A stretch of 64,000 nt of DNA from Agromyces sp. Marseille-P2726 (GCF_902809835.1 NZ_CADDWM010000015.1:434001-498000); one strand, 5' to 3'. Shown: positions 1-10,380, counted from the first letter of the stretch. The notes: generated by a model not told the origin, from the sequence alone. A program made the numbers and translations.

Positions 1-1680
1 GCCGACCGCCGCGTACAGCGCCGACACGTCGTCGTAGCGCAGCTGAGCGGCGACCTCTGCGAAGGACTCCTGGCTCATGAGCTTCTGCAGCGGCAGGTTC
101 TGCTTGCGCATGGCACGCGCGATGGAATCGCGACCCTGCTCGATCGCCTCGTCTCGTCGCTCCTTGGTGAACCACTGGCGGATCTTGTTGCGGGCCCGGG
201 GGCTCTTCACGAACGTGAGCCAGTCCTGGCTCGGTCCGGAGTCGGGGTTCTTGGAGGTGAACACCTCGACGACGTCACCGCTCGTGAGTTCGCTCTCGAG
301 GGGGACCAGGCGGCCGTTCACCTTCGCGCCCATGGTGCGATGGCCGACCTCCGTGTGCACCGCGTACGCGAAGTCGATCGGCGTCGCCCCGGCGGGCAGG
401 CCGATGACCCGCCCCTTCGGTGTGAAGACGTAGACCTCCTTGGCGCCGATCTCGAACCGCAGCGAGTCCAGGAATTCGCCCGGATCGGCCGTCTCGGCCT
501 GCCAGTCGGAGATGTGCGCGAGCCACGCCATGTCGGTCTCGCTCGCGGTCGATCGATCGGTGGAACGGCCGGTCGCCATCCGCTCCTTGTACTTCCAGTG
601 CGCGGCGACACCGTACTCGGCCCGCTGGTGCATGTCGTGGGTGCGGATCTGGATCTCGACGGCGCGACCCTTCGGCCCGAGCACCGTCGTGTGCAGCGAC
701 TGGTACAGGTTGAACTTCGGGGTCGCGATGTAGTCCTTGAAGCGACCCGGCAACGGAGTCCACCGCGCGTGGATGGCGCCGAGCACGGCATAGCAGTCGC
801 GAACCGAGTTGACGAGGACGCGGATGCCGACGAGGTCGTAGATCTCGTCGAAGTCGCGCCCGCGCACGATCATCTTCTGGTAGATCGAGTAGTACTGCTT
901 GGGGCGGCCGACCACCTTGCCGCGGATCTTGGCGTTCTTCAGGTCTTCGCTCACGAGGTCGATGACCGTCTGCACGAACTCCTCGCGCTGCGGGGTGCGT
1001 TGCTTCACGAGACTCTCGATCTCGGCGTAGAGCTTCGGGTACAGCACCGCGAAGGAGAGATCCTCGAGCTCCCACTTGATGGCCTGGATGCCGAGGCGAT
1101 GTGCCAGCGGCGCGTAGATCTCGAGCGTCTCGGTCGCCTTGCGAGACGCCGATTCGGCCGGCACGAAGCCCCACGTGCGCGCGTTGTGGAGCCGGTCGGC
1201 GAGCTTGATGATGAGCACTCGGATGTCTTTCGACATCGCGACGATCATCTTGCGCACGGTCTCGGCCTGCGTGGAGTCGCCGTACTTCACCTTGTCGAGC
1301 TTGGTGACACCGTCGACGAGCATCGCGATCTCGTCGCCGAAGTCGGCGCGCACCTGATCCAGCGTGTACGCGGTGTCTTCGACGGTGTCGTGCAGGAGTG
1401 CCGCGGCGACCGTCTTCGACCCGATACCGAGGTCGGCGAGGATCTGCGCAACGGCGACCGGGTGGGTGATGTACGGCTCACCGCTCTTGCGCTTCTGGCC
1501 CTCGTGCGCGCGTTCGGCGACCGTGTAGGCCCGCTCGATGAGGCTCAGGTCGGCCTTGGGGTGGTGCATCCGCACCGTGCGCATGAGCGTGTCGACCGCG
1601 CCCGACGGCTGCGCCTTCGAGAAGATCCGGGGTACGAGGCGGCGCAGCGAAGCGGTCGAGTTGATTCCCGCCTCGGTCAT
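1..1680 (-). CDS. relA: RelA/SpoT-type bifunctional (p)ppGpp synthetase/hydrolase, C-terminus cut by window edge
   Basis: Makes and degrades the alarmone (p)ppGpp in the cytosol. 560 residues are visible from ATG at 1680 and the frame is open to base 1, so the ACT-containing C-terminus is missing. The HD hydrolase domain is seen as HPVAVAQIL, then LLHDTVEDT (metal-binding HD pair) and [10 protein letters not shown]. The synthetase region follows with [20 protein letters not shown] and [11 protein letters not shown], then the TGS domain starting at [10 protein letters not shown]. Both catalytic halves look intact. It is the last gene of the yebC-ruvCAB-yajC-secDF run, 71 bp after secF, an order common in Actinobacteria. 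Confidence 0.95.
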   Translation of the reverse strand, partial: MTEAGINSTASLRRLVPRIFSKAQPSGAVDTLMRTVRMHHPKADLSLIERAYTVAERAHEGQKRKSGEPYITHPVAVAQILADLGIGSKTVAAALLHDTVEDTAYTLDQVRADFGDEIAMLVDGVTKLDKVKYGDSTQAETVRKMIVAMSKDIRVLIIKLADRLHNARTWGFVPAESASRKATETLEIYAPLAHRLGIQAIKWELEDLSFAVLYPKLYAEIESLVKQRTPQREEFVQTVIDLVSEDLKNAKIRGKVVGRPKQYYSIYQKMIVRGRDFDEIYDLVGIRVLVNSVRDCYAVLGAIHARWTPLPGRFKDYIATPKFNLYQSLHTTVLGPKGRAVEIQIRTHDMHQRAEYGVAAHWKYKERMATGRSTDRSTASETDMAWLAHISDWQAETADPGEFLDSLRFEIGAKEVYVFTPKGRVIGLPAGATPIDFAYAVHTEVGHRTMGAKVNGRLVPLESELTSGDVVEVFTSKNPDSGPSQDWLTFVKSPRARNKIRQWFTKERRDEAIEQGRDSIARAMRKQNLPLQKLMSQESFAEVAAQLRYDDVSALYAAVG

Positions 1681-1751
1681 ACGCGCACCTCCAGAACTCA
1701 ATTATCGCTGCTCTGGACGGGGCACCGTGCCGCATTCGCCACGGGCGATCG

Positions 1752-2771
1752 TCACGCCGTGGGAACCGCCTCGACGGAGGCCGATCCGGTACCGGCACGC
1801 TCGCGCTCCTTCAGCACCTTCTGGTCGTGCTTGCGGATCGCCGGCTCCCCCTCGCGGAGCTGCGAGTACAACGGCGCCGCGAGGAACACGGTCGACCAGG
1901 TGCCGACGATGATGCCGATCAGCAGGGCGAGCGAGATGTCTCGCAGCGTGTCGGCCCCGAGCACGCCCGCGCCGATGAAGAGGATCGCGGCGACCGGGAG
2001 CGCGGCCACCACGCTCGTGTTGATCGAGCGCACGAGCGTCTGGTTCACGGCGAGGTTCACCGATTCCGCGAAAGTGCGTCGCGATTCATGACTCTCCTCG
2101 GCGGTGTTCTCCCGGATCTTGTCGAACACCACCACGGTGTCGTAGAGCGAGTACGCGAGGATGGTGAGGATTCCGATGGTCGCTGCGGGGCTGACCTCGA
2201 AGCCGACGGCCGCGTACACGCCGACCGTGACGATGAGGTCCGCGATGAGGGCGAGGATGGCCGCCAACGACATCTTCCATGTCCGGAAGTAGAGCGCCAT
2301 GATGATGCCCGCCAGCAGGAGGAACGCGACGAGCCCCACGAGCGCCTGGCGCGTGACATCCGCACCCCAGCTCGGTCCGATGAATGACGAGGTGACCTCG
2401 CTCTCGGGCACGTCGTACGCCTCGGCGAGCGCGGAGGTGACGGCGCGCGAGTCCGCCTGCTCGAGCTGGTCGGTCTGCACACGCACACCGTCACCGCCGA
2501 TGATGGTGACGTGAGCGGTGGCGTCGGGGACGACGGAGCTGACGGCATCGATGGCCGGCTGCGGCTCGGCGTTCTCGACGCCGAGGATCTGGAACTGCGA
2601 ACCGCCCCGGAACTCGATGCTGAAGTTGATTCCACGGAAGACCGGGATGAGCACCGACAGCAGGAGCAGCACCGCGATGGCCGCGTACCACTTCCTGCGG
2701 CCACCGACGAAGTTGAACGAGCGCTTGCCCGTATAGAGGTCGTTGCCGAATGTCGTGAGCCGGTTGGCCAT
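1752..2771 (-). CDS. secF: Protein translocase subunit SecF
   Basis: Accessory membrane subunit that works with SecD to pull exported proteins through SecYEG using the proton motive force. It has 339 residues and six predicted membrane spans: one near residues 29-47, then a periplasmic-type domain with FSIEFRGGSQFQI, then five clustered spans including YSLYDTVVVFDKIREN, the conserved SecF signature. The C-terminal tail is charged (ending near EREAGTG-type residues). Its ATG shares one base with the secD stop (TGATG at 2769-2773), so translation is coupled. Confidence 0.96.
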   Translation of the reverse strand: MANRLTTFGNDLYTGKRSFNFVGGRRKWYAAIAVLLLLSVLIPVFRGINFSIEFRGGSQFQILGVENAEPQPAIDAVSSVVPDATAHVTIIGGDGVRVQTDQLEQADSRAVTSALAEAYDVPESEVTSSFIGPSWGADVTRQALVGLVAFLLLAGIIMALYFRTWKMSLAAILALIADLIVTVGVYAAVGFEVSPAATIGILTILAYSLYDTVVVFDKIRENTAEESHESRRTFAESVNLAVNQTLVRSINTSVVAALPVAAILFIGAGVLGADTLRDISLALLIGIIVGTWSTVFLAAPLYSQLREGEPAIRKHDQKVLKERERAGTGSASVEAVPTA

Positions 2772-4510
2772 CAGGACTCCTTGCCTTCGCTCGTCCGGCC
2801 GCCGACGCCCGCAGTGGCCTTGCGCTCCGCGATGGTCTGACGCTTCTGCGCCTCCTTCGAGCTGGAGGCGACCTTGCTGGCCGGCACCGCGACGGGCTTG
2901 CGGAACTCAGCACGCCCACGGTAGACGGCACCGAGCGCATTGGGATCGAGACCCGACCACGGGTTGCCGCTCGAGAAGAACCTGGTCTGCGCGAGCAGCT
3001 GGAGCATGGGGTGCGTGAACAGGATCACGATGACCACGTCGATGATCGTGGTGAGTCCGAGGGTGTAGGCGAAGCCCTTCACGCTGCCCACGGCGAGGAT
3101 GAACAGCACGATCGCCGCGAGCAGGTTGGTGGCCTTCGACGCGAGCACCGTGCGGAACGCCCGCTTCCATCCGGCCTCGACCGCGCCGACGAGGGGGCGG
3201 CCGTCGCGGAGCTCGTCACGGACGCGTTCGAAGTAGATGATGAACGAGTCGGCGGTGAATCCGATCGCGACGATGAGGCCCGCGATGCCGGCCAACGACA
3301 GGCGGTAGCCCTCGCGCCACGAGAGGATCGTGATGACGAGGTAGGTGATCACTCCCGCGATCACCAGCGAGGCGATCGTGACGGACGCCAGCGCGCGGTA
3401 CTGGAAGATCGTGTAGCCCACGACGAGCAGCAGGCCGATGAGGCCGGCGATGAGGCCCGACTGCAACTGCGACGTGCCGAGGGTCGCGGAGATCGTGTCG
3501 GAGGACTGCACCGTGAAGCTGATCGGGAGCGCTCCGAACTTCAACTGGTCGGCCAGCGTCTTCGAGGACTCCTGCGTGAAGCTGCCGGTGATCTGCGGGC
3601 GTCCGTCGGTGATCGCCCCGTTCATCTGGGGTGCGGTGAGCACCGCACCGTCGAGGACGAACGCGAACTGGTCGCGAGGCGACGCTCCCTGGCCCTGCAG
3701 GCCGTACAGGCGCGTGCTCACCTTGGCGAAGTCTTCGGTGCCCTTGTCGTCGAACTGGATGTTCACCGCCCACTGACCGGTGTTCGCCCCGGTCTGGGTC
3801 GTCACCATTCCGTTGGTCGCGTCGACGATGTTGGCTCCGCTCGCCTCGACCGGGCCGAGCAGGTACTTCGCCATGCGGTCGATGTCGCAGGTGACGAGGG
3901 GCTCGTCGGCAGGCGCCACGTTCGTCTCGGCCTCGTCGAGCGCCGAGCAGTCGAAATTGTCGAACTCGTTCTGCAGCGCCGGCGTGACCCAGGCCAGGTC
4001 GCTGCCGTCGGTCGGCTCGGCCGTCGGCTCGGTCTCGAGCTCCTCGGCGGGCGCGGTCGGCTCGGGGCTCGCGCTGGGGTCGATCGCCTGGTTCGTCGCG
4101 GCACTGGCGAGGAGCACCGCGCGCAGCTCGAGCTTCGCGGATGATTCGATGCGGTCACGCGTCTGGTCGTCGAGCTCGCCGGGGATGCGGACGACGACGT
4201 TCGACCCCTCGGTGTTGATCTCGGACTCGGCGACGCCCGAGGCGTCGACACGCTGACGGATGATCGAGACCGCCTGATCGAGCTGCTCCTGCGAGACGGA
4301 CTCGCCCGTCTCGACCTTCGGGGCGAGGATGATCTGCGTGCCGCCCTCGAGGTCGAGGGCCAGTTTCGGCGTCCAGGAGCCGCCGCCCCAGATCACTCCT
4401 GCGGCGTTGATGGCGAAGAGCGCCGCGATGATGACGCCGAGCCAGGTGAGTGATCGCCATGCCTTGCGCACTGGAGTCGGTCGGGACGACCGCTTGGATG
4501 GTGCAGCCAC
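2771..4510 (-). CDS. secD: Protein translocase subunit SecD
   Basis: Partner of SecF in the SecDF motor that drives late steps of protein export. 579 residues with one N-terminal span (about residues 20-38), a large extracytoplasmic domain starting LDLEGGTQIIL, and five C-terminal spans including the GFTADSFIIYFERVRDE signature. A Ser/Pro/Glu/Thr-rich insert (about residues 140-170) interrupts the extracytoplasmic domain, as often seen in actinobacterial SecD. It lies 65 bp downstream of yajC, with a hairpin between them, and one base is shared with secF. Confidence 0.96.
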   Translation of the reverse strand: MAAPSKRSSRPTPVRKAWRSLTWLGVIIAALFAINAAGVIWGGGSWTPKLALDLEGGTQIILAPKVETGESVSQEQLDQAVSIIRQRVDASGVAESEINTEGSNVVVRIPGELDDQTRDRIESSAKLELRAVLLASAATNQAIDPSASPEPTAPAEELETEPTAEPTDGSDLAWVTPALQNEFDNFDCSALDEAETNVAPADEPLVTCDIDRMAKYLLGPVEASGANIVDATNGMVTTQTGANTGQWAVNIQFDDKGTEDFAKVSTRLYGLQGQGASPRDQFAFVLDGAVLTAPQMNGAITDGRPQITGSFTQESSKTLADQLKFGALPISFTVQSSDTISATLGTSQLQSGLIAGLIGLLLVVGYTIFQYRALASVTIASLVIAGVITYLVITILSWREGYRLSLAGIAGLIVAIGFTADSFIIYFERVRDELRDGRPLVGAVEAGWKRAFRTVLASKATNLLAAIVLFILAVGSVKGFAYTLGLTTIIDVVIVILFTHPMLQLLAQTRFFSSGNPWSGLDPNALGAVYRGRAEFRKPVAVPASKVASSSKEAQKRQTIAERKATAGVGGRTSEGKES

Positions 4511-4532
4511 GTGTTCTGCTTTCTCTGCTGGA

Positions 4533-4554
4533 GCCCGCGCGACGTCGCGCGGGC
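4533..4554 (-). terminator. Perfect 22-nt palindrome between yajC and secD (attenuator-like hairpin)
   Basis: GCCCGCGCGAC is followed directly by its exact reverse complement, giving a very GC-rich hairpin in the 65-bp yajC-secD gap. There is no following T-tract. It could act as a partial terminator or RNA-stability element that lowers secDF expression relative to the upstream genes. The role is inferred. Confidence 0.4.
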
Positions 4555-4575
4555 CGAGCCTCGACGGTCGTGGGC

Positions 4576-4962
4576 TCAGTCGTCCGACTTCTTGGTGTCG
4601 GGCGTCTCGTCGGTGGGTGCGTCGTCGACGCGCTCGCCGAACTCGGGCTCGACGCCGGTGTCGGCCGACCCGACCTCGGTCACCGCCGGGACGGCGCTCG
4701 GCTCGACGACGCGGGCCACGGTCTGGCGGTGCACCGTCAGCACCGTGCCGGGAGACGTCTCGAGGAGGACCTGGTTCTCGTCGTCGTCGATCGAGAGGAT
4801 GGTTCCGAAGACACCGAAGTTGGTCATGACCTTGGCGCCCGGCTGGACCTTCGCCTGCAGTTCACGAGCCTCTGCCTGCCGCTTGCGGGAGTTGCGGAAC
4901 ATGAAGAAGATCAGCACCGCCAGGACGGCGAGCATGATGATAGTGAACGGATCGAACGTCAT
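4576..4962 (-). CDS. yajC: Preprotein translocase subunit YajC
   Basis: Small membrane subunit of the SecDF-YajC complex. 128 residues: one N-terminal membrane span (about 8-22, IIMLAVLAVLIFFMF) followed by the cytoplasmic YajC domain with RNSRKRQ and the GAKVMTNFGVFGTI-type core. The C-terminal 40 residues are acidic and low in complexity, a usual actinobacterial extension. It sits between ruvB and secD in the same transcription direction, 72 bp after ruvB. Confidence 0.95.
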   Translation of the reverse strand: MTFDPFTIIMLAVLAVLIFFMFRNSRKRQAEARELQAKVQPGAKVMTNFGVFGTILSIDDDENQVLLETSPGTVLTVHRQTVARVVEPSAVPAVTEVGSADTGVEPEFGERVDDAPTDETPDTKKSDD

Positions 4963-5034
4963 GAGGGGGGTGAACCTTCCGGTGTGCGGGGAACCGCACG
5001 AAATCGACGGCGGCGAGGACGAAGCCTCATTGGA

Positions 5035-6087
5035 TTATAGGTCATCGATCGGAAGGGTCGCTGCGCCCCGTGGAGCACCCTCGGACAACCCGAAATGCCG
5101 CCACGCTGAGGGGGTCGCCACGCGCCCGCGGGGGGTGCGCGTGAGCAGTCCGATGCGCACAAGGAAGGGCTCCACGACCGCCTCGATCGTCTCGGCCTCC
5201 TCACCGACCGACACGGCCAGGGTGTTGAGCCCGACGGGTCCGCCGCCGAAACGGGTGAGGATCGTCTGCATGACGGCACGGTCGAGTCGGTCGAGGCCGA
5301 GCGCGTCGACGTCGTAGAGGTCGAGCGCGGCCTTGACGGCATCGACGCTCGCTCCTCCGCCGTGGACGAGCGCGTAGTCGCGGACGCGCCGGAGCAGTCG
5401 ATTCGCGATGCGCGGCGTGCCACGGCAGCGCCCCGCGATCTCGGCGATGGCCGGGCGGTCGATCTCGAGGCCCAGCATCGACGCGGCGCGGGCCAGGACC
5501 TGCTCGAGCTCGGCCTCGTCGTAGAACTCGAGATGGGCGGTGAACCCGAACCGATCACGCAGCGGATTCGGCAGCAGGCCTGCGCGGGTCGTCGCACCGA
5601 CGAGGGTGAAGGGGGCCAGGTCGAGCGGCACTGACGTGGCGCCCGCACCCTTGCCCACCATGATGTCGATTCTGAAGTCCTCCATGGCGAGGTACAGCAT
5701 CTCTTCGGCCGACCGCGCCATGCGATGGATCTCGTCGATGAAGAGCACCTCCCCCGGAACCAGCGAGCTGAGGACCGCGGCGAGGTCGCCGGCGTGCTGG
5801 ATGGCGGGGCCGCTCGACATGCGAAGGGGGCGACCGCCCTCGTGCGCGACGATCATCGCGAGGGTCGTCTTGCCGAGCCCGGGCGGGCCCGCAAGCAGGA
5901 TGTGGTCGGGCGTGCGCTGCTGCAGCGTCGCGGCCGTCAACAGGAGTTGCAGCTGCCCCCGTACACGGGTCTGCCCCACGAACTCGGCGAGAGTGCGAGG
6001 TCGGAGTGCGCCCTCGAATGCCAGCTCGGCCTCGGACGCGAGCGCCGGATCGGTGAGGTCGAGGTTCGGGTCGTCGACGCCGCTCAC
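5035..6087 (-). CDS. ruvB: Holliday junction branch migration DNA helicase RuvB
   Basis: Hexameric AAA+ motor of the RuvABC resolvasome that drives Holliday junction branch migration during recombination and repair. 350 residues, close to the family norm. Walker A is GPPGLGKTT (about residues 68-76), Walker B is FIDEIHR, sensor I is GATTRAG, the arginine-finger region is NPLRDRFG, and the winged-helix C-terminus contains RTPRGR. The GTG start overlaps the ruvA stop by four bases (GTGA), so the three ruv genes are translationally coupled. Confidence 0.97.
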   Translation of the reverse strand: MSGVDDPNLDLTDPALASEAELAFEGALRPRTLAEFVGQTRVRGQLQLLLTAATLQQRTPDHILLAGPPGLGKTTLAMIVAHEGGRPLRMSSGPAIQHAGDLAAVLSSLVPGEVLFIDEIHRMARSAEEMLYLAMEDFRIDIMVGKGAGATSVPLDLAPFTLVGATTRAGLLPNPLRDRFGFTAHLEFYDEAELEQVLARAASMLGLEIDRPAIAEIAGRCRGTPRIANRLLRRVRDYALVHGGGASVDAVKAALDLYDVDALGLDRLDRAVMQTILTRFGGGPVGLNTLAVSVGEEAETIEAVVEPFLVRIGLLTRTPRGRVATPSAWRHFGLSEGAPRGAATLPIDDL

Positions 6088-6707
6088 CGTACCCTCCCGG
6101 CCTGTTGCGCCGGCCCGAGTCGGGAGAGCGTGAGCCTGAGCACCGTGGGCACGGATGCCGCCTCGCTCTCAGTCGCGCCGGCCATGGTCTCTTCGAGGGC
6201 CTCAGCGGCCACACGCTCGGTCCAGCCCAGTCCGGTGAGGGCGGCCAGGACGCTCTCGGCGACGCCGCCCGTCGCCACCGCGGCGCCGGTCGCGGGAGGG
6301 GTCGACGCCGCGACGAGCTTGCCCGCGAGCGATACGGTGATGAGCTTCGCCGTCTTCGGGCCGATGCCGCTCACCTTGCGGAACACCGCGTCGTCGTCGG
6401 CCTGGACGGCCGCCGCGACCTGCTCTGGCGACAGTGCCGAGAGCACGCCGAGAGCGGACTTGGGCCCGACCCCGGTGACACCGATCAGCAGTTCGAACAC
6501 GTCGAGTTCGGAGCGGGTGGCGAATCCGAAGAGGGTCAATGCGTCTTCGCGGACGATGAGGCTGGTGTGCACCGAGAGCTCGTCGCCCTCGCGGCTCGCC
6601 AGCGCGAGCGCCGGCGTGGTGTTCACCTGGAAGCCGACGCCGCCGACCTCGATGACGACCGAGCTGCCGGCCGCTGCGAGCACGCGGCCACGGAGAGAGG
6701 AGATCAC
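6084..6707 (-). CDS. ruvA: Holliday junction branch migration complex subunit RuvA
   Basis: Tetrameric junction-binding subunit that loads RuvB. 207 residues: an N-terminal OB-fold beginning MISSLRGRV, two helix-hairpin-helix repeats ([13 protein letters not shown] and [12 protein letters not shown]), and a C-terminal UBA-like domain containing [15 protein letters not shown] that contacts RuvB. The GTG start lies within the GTGA overlap with the ruvC stop. Its direct coupling to ruvC and ruvB is the standard order. Confidence 0.97.
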   Translation of the reverse strand: MISSLRGRVLAAAGSSVVIEVGGVGFQVNTTPALALASREGDELSVHTSLIVREDALTLFGFATRSELDVFELLIGVTGVGPKSALGVLSALSPEQVAAAVQADDDAVFRKVSGIGPKTAKLITVSLAGKLVAASTPPATGAAVATGGVAESVLAALTGLGWTERVAAEALEETMAGATESEAASVPTVLRLTLSRLGPAQQAGRVR

Positions 6708-7312
6708 TCCTTCACCCTACGGGCGGCCCCCGACGCGGCAGCGGAGCGCTCCGCGGCGAGCCATGCACGCTGAGCCGGCGTGAGCGCCGACCCGTCTGCC
6801 GACTGGTCGTCTGCGCCGAGCCGTGCCGCACCGGGCGCGCCTCCGCTGCGCCACGCGTGGCAGATGGCGAGAGCGAGCGCGTCCGCGGCATCCGCCGGCT
6901 TGGGCACCGCCTCGAGGCCGAGGATCCGGGCCACCATCGCCCCGACCTGCGCTTTGTCGGCTCGCCCGTACCCGGTGATCGCGGCCTTCACCTCGCTCGG
7001 GGTGTGCAGAGCCACGGGCAGCACGCGGCGCGCCGCGATCAGCATGGCGACCCCCGAGATCTGGGCCGTGCCCATGATGGTCGACACGTCGCTTCGCGCG
7101 AACACGCGCTCGAGGGCGACCGCGTGCGGCCGATGCTCGTCGATGATCGCCTCGAGACCTTCGGCGATCCGCACGAGCCGAGCAGGGGTGTCGAGGGCGG
7201 CCGACGACCGCAGCACCACGACGTCGACCAGCCGCGCGGAGCGGTCGGGCTCGACGTCGACCACGCCGACGCCGCACCGCGTCAGACCCGGGTCGATGCC
7301 GAGCACGCGCAC
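6704..7312 (-). CDS. ruvC: Crossover junction endodeoxyribonuclease RuvC
   Basis: Endonuclease that resolves Holliday junctions by paired cuts. 202 residues, slightly longer than E. coli RuvC because of a basic, Ala-rich tail. It starts at GTG with [12 protein letters not shown]; the first catalytic Asp is in IDPG, the Glu is in ALERVFA, and the C-terminal acidic pair is in [12 protein letters not shown]. The interaction motif [20 protein letters not shown] is typical. It starts 9 bp after the yebC stop, so it is probably co-transcribed with yebC. Confidence 0.96.
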   Translation of the reverse strand: MRVLGIDPGLTRCGVGVVDVEPDRSARLVDVVVLRSSAALDTPARLVRIAEGLEAIIDEHRPHAVALERVFARSDVSTIMGTAQISGVAMLIAARRVLPVALHTPSEVKAAITGYGRADKAQVGAMVARILGLEAVPKPADAADALALAICHAWRSGGAPGAARLGADDQSADGSALTPAQRAWLAAERSAAASGAARRVKE

Positions 7313-7321
7313 GGCGATCGG

Positions 7322-8080
7322 CTACTCCTCGGCTTCGAGCTCGGCCTGCGCCTCGGGGCTCAAGTCGAAGTTGCTGTAGATGTTCTGCACGTCGTCGCTG
7401 TCTTCGAGCGCGTCGATGAGCTTGAACACCCGTCGGGCGGTCTCGGCGTCGATCTCGACCTTGAGGTTCGGCACGAACGCCGCATCTGCCGAGTCGTAGT
7501 CGATGCCCGCCTCCTGCAGTGCCGTGCGCGCCGCGACCATGTCGGATGCCTCGGTGATGACCTCCAAGGTGTCGCCCTCGTTGGTGACCTCCTCAGCGCC
7601 GGCATCGAGCACCGCGGCGAGCACATCGTCTTCGCTCGTGCCCTCGGCGGGAACGACGATGACGCCCTTTCGGGCGAAGTTGTACGCGACACTGCCGGGG
7701 TCGGCCATGGTGCCACCGTTGCGGGTCATGAGCGTGCGCACCTCGGCGGCGGCGCGGTTCTTGTTGTCGGTGAGGCACTCGATGAGGAGGGCCACCCCGC
7801 TCGGCCCGTATCCCTCGTACATGATCGTCGTGTAGTCGACCGATTCACCCGTGAGACCTGCCCCGCGCTTGATCGCGCGATCGATGTTGTCGTTCGGGAC
7901 GGAGGTCTTCTTCGCCTTCTGCACGGCGTCGACGAGCGTGGGGTTGCCCGAGAGATCGGCGCCGCCGATCTTCGCGGCGACCTCGATGTTCTTGATCAGC
8001 TTGGCGAACGACTTGGCCCGGCGAGCGTCGATGACCGCCTTCTTGTGCTTGGTCGTGGCCCACTTGGAATGCCCTGACAT
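7322..8080 (-). CDS. YebC/PmpR family protein
   Basis: Widely conserved 252-residue protein of the YebC/PmpR family, described in different bacteria as a DNA-binding regulator or a ribosome-associated factor that helps translate proline-rich stretches. The N-terminus [14 protein letters not shown] is diagnostic and the rest ([31 protein letters not shown]) matches the family over full length. It is the first gene of the ruvC-ruvA-ruvB group, the order found in many Actinobacteria. No LexA-like box is evident upstream of it. Confidence 0.95.
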   Translation of the reverse strand: MSGHSKWATTKHKKAVIDARRAKSFAKLIKNIEVAAKIGGADLSGNPTLVDAVQKAKKTSVPNDNIDRAIKRGAGLTGESVDYTTIMYEGYGPSGVALLIECLTDNKNRAAAEVRTLMTRNGGTMADPGSVAYNFARKGVIVVPAEGTSEDDVLAAVLDAGAEEVTNEGDTLEVITEASDMVAARTALQEAGIDYDSADAAFVPNLKVEIDAETARRVFKLIDALEDSDDVQNIYSNFDLSPEAQAELEAEE

Positions 8081-8187
8081 GCGTCTCCTGGATAGCGTCT
8101 CGGCGGGTCGGCCCGCCGACAGACCATTCTAAGGCAGCGGCCTTCGGGCCATGGGATCGACGAGCGGATGCCTCGAAGCGGCGCTCC

Positions 8188-8712
8188 TCACAGGAGCTTC
8201 TGCAGCGTGCGGAGGTTTCGATTCGTGGTCACGGGCTTGTACTTCGCCTTCGCGAGGAGCTTCGCGAAGGGGGTGTCGACCGTGGTGCCCTTGACCGGGT
8301 TCCAGTACACGACCCCGTTGCCGCGCTGGATCGGATCGACCTCGACGTCGGTCTCCCCGGCGGACTCCAGCAGCTCATCGAGCGCGGCCGGCTCGGACGC
8401 GAACACGACCCATGGCTGGCGCGACGCGTCGGCGGCATCGAAGGGGAAGGCGTCGATGACCCGCTCGAGCTCGTCGCGCGTGACGAGCACGATCCACGCC
8501 TCGTAGCCGAAGCGCTCGCCCAGCGATCGCTCGATGTCGCGCTTCAGCCCGGCGGCATCCGTTCGGTCGCTGTCGAAGACGACGTTGCCGCTCGCGAGCA
8601 CGGTGCGCACGTCATCGAACCCGAGGGATTCGAAGAGGTCTCGAAGGTCGGCCGACCTGATCGTGATGCCGCCGACGTTCACGCCGCGCAGCAGGGCGAT
8701 GTACCTGGTCAC
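8188..8712 (-). CDS. DUF1697 domain-containing protein
   Basis: A 174-residue cytosolic protein of unknown function. It begins with the family signature YIALLRGVNVGG and continues FESLGFDDVRTVLASGNVVFD, characteristic of DUF1697. I chose GTG at 8712 because the family starts right at this motif. An ATG at 8781 in the same frame would add 23 residues without family similarity but cannot be excluded. It is flanked by the hemerythrin gene upstream and yebC downstream, with no clear operon partner. Confidence 0.85.
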   Translation of the reverse strand: MTRYIALLRGVNVGGITIRSADLRDLFESLGFDDVRTVLASGNVVFDSDRTDAAGLKRDIERSLGERFGYEAWIVLVTRDELERVIDAFPFDAADASRQPWVVFASEPAALDELLESAGETDVEVDPIQRGNGVVYWNPVKGTTVDTPFAKLLAKAKYKPVTTNRNLRTLQKLL

Positions 8713-8787
8713 GACCCCGACGTTACTCGTGAGGCGGATCGGCGCACCCCGCTCGTTCCCGGTGCCGCCATCGACCGCCACCGCACC

Positions 8788-9516
8788 TCAGGCCGTGGCG
8801 GCGACGGCAATGGGTGTCGCCTGCGGGCGGAGCCGTCGGATGGCGCGCTCGTACTGGCGTCGCCCGGCGAGCCGGTACGCCACGCGGATCGGCGCGGGCA
8901 GCTCCTTCTCGAACCAAGCATCCCGCTCGGACTGCGGGATGCTCTCCATCATGAGCCCCAGGAGGACGAAGATCGGCAGCGGCGGCTTGTGACGCTTGGC
9001 GTGCTTGTGGATGTCGTCCCACTCCGCGTCGGAGAGGATCGCATCGAGCACGGGGAACGCGTCGCGCTCCTCATCGGCGAGGTGCTCGACGAGCAGGCGG
9101 TCGACTTCGTCGAGCTCGGCCGCGAGACGTTCGGCGGTCGCGGCATCCGCTTCGCCCGCCCAACTGGTGGCGGGCTCATCCGCGAGGTCGAGCCGGTCGG
9201 ACACCGCTCCGTGCTGGCGCCGCATCAGTGCGACATGGAGCCCGCAGGCGGGCGCGCGCTCGGTCATGCGGTCCCAGAAGTAGTCGTCCTCGGTGCGGTG
9301 GTGCACGTGGAGCAGGGCGATGATGCCGTGCAGGTGCTTCGCGACGTGCCCCGCGCGAGCGACGTCGCCGGGAGCCACGTCGCGCACGAGTGCGGGGGCC
9401 TCGGCGAACAGTCGCCGGAAGAGCCGGTGGATGACGACGACCTCGTCGCTGCGGCAGGTCGTGGCGGGTGCGGTGGCGGGTTCAGGCGCACCGGTGCTGG
9501 GAAGTCGAGTGGTCAT
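8788..9516 (-). CDS. Hemerythrin-domain protein (copy 1 of a tandem pair)
   Basis: A 242-residue soluble protein with an N-terminal hemerythrin HHE four-helix bundle, expected to bind a di-iron centre; such proteins are proposed to sense oxygen or nitric oxide. Iron-ligand candidates are His in VIHRLF, HxxxE-type residues in HVHHRTEDDYFW, His in MRRQHGAV, and HLADEERDAFP. A conserved C-terminal helix pair (LPAPIRVAYRLAGRRQYERAI) is shared with the next gene, so the two are paralogues. ATG 9516 is preferred; an ATG at 9543 adds only nine residues. No clear ribosome binding site is visible. Confidence 0.85.
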   Translation of the reverse strand: MTTRLPSTGAPEPATAPATTCRSDEVVVIHRLFRRLFAEAPALVRDVAPGDVARAGHVAKHLHGIIALLHVHHRTEDDYFWDRMTERAPACGLHVALMRRQHGAVSDRLDLADEPATSWAGEADAATAERLAAELDEVDRLLVEHLADEERDAFPVLDAILSDAEWDDIHKHAKRHKPPLPIFVLLGLMMESIPQSERDAWFEKELPAPIRVAYRLAGRRQYERAIRRLRPQATPIAVAATA

Positions 9517-9642
9517 GGCAGGCAAGCCAAGCGGATGCCGCACGCTGCCGGACCCGGGACCTCCCTCCGATCGCCCCCGGGAAGCCCCTGACCGCTGGAT
9601 CCCCCACCGAATCCACCACGGGATGGCGCGGAAGTCACCCGA

Positions 9643-10380
9643 TCACGGGATGGGTGGAACCGGGCGTCCGTCGTACAGTTCGTCCATCGCCCGCTCGTAT
9701 CGTCGCTTTAGGAGGAGGGCGTAGAGCAACCGGATCGGGGCCGGCAGATTGTGCTTGATCCATTCCGGGCGCTCGTCGAGCGGCACGGTCGCGAGCATGA
9801 GGCCGAGCTGGATGGCCATCACGTCCCTCGGCATGTCCCCCTTCGACTGCTGGATGCCGGTGCGCGCATGCTCACCCATCTCGTCCCACTCGGACTGGGT
9901 CAGTACCGCACCGGCAACCGGTACGATCTCCTCCTCTTCGCGTCCGAGGTGCACGATGAGCGTGTCCCGGATGCGTTCGACGCCCGTGGCGAGCAGGTCG
10001 CGGCTCGCCGCATCCGCATTCGCCCGCCAGGGTTCGACGAGTGGCTCGACCTTCGCGAGCTCCGCGGCCACCTCGGCGTGCTGGGCCTTCATGAGCTCGA
10101 CGTGCGGAACGCATCCCGGCGATCGATCGACCAGTCGGTCCCAGAGCACCAGGTCCTCGGTCTCGTGATGGAGGTGGAGACCGTAGAAGTCCATCGATGC
10201 GTAATCGGCGACGATGGCTGCGCGACTGACGTCGCCGTCGTCGACGCTTCGGATGAGCCCTGGGAGCTCACGATAGAGCCACCTGAAGATCCGGTGCACC
10301 TGGATGAGGTCGCTCGTATCGCAGCCGAGCGCCTCCCCATCCGGTCGAGGTTCCGATGAACTCGGCAGCTTCGTGACCAC
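9643..10380 (-). CDS. Hemerythrin-domain protein (copy 2 of a tandem pair)
   Basis: A 245-residue paralogue of the adjacent downstream gene with the same architecture: an HHE bundle (IQVHRIFRWLY, HLHHETEDLVLWD, MKAQHAEV, HLGREEEEIVP) and the C-terminal LPAPIRLLYALLLKRRYERAMDE block. GTG 10380 is chosen because AGGAGCGAGG lies just upstream and the upstream extension to 10413 is low-complexity. A TAGGCT -10-like hexamer (complement of 10459-10464) and an inverted repeat lie further upstream. The physiological signal is not known. Confidence 0.85.
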   Translation of the reverse strand: MVTKLPSSSEPRPDGEALGCDTSDLIQVHRIFRWLYRELPGLIRSVDDGDVSRAAIVADYASMDFYGLHLHHETEDLVLWDRLVDRSPGCVPHVELMKAQHAEVAAELAKVEPLVEPWRANADAASRDLLATGVERIRDTLIVHLGREEEEIVPVAGAVLTQSEWDEMGEHARTGIQQSKGDMPRDVMAIQLGLMLATVPLDERPEWIKHNLPAPIRLLYALLLKRRYERAMDELYDGRPVPPIP

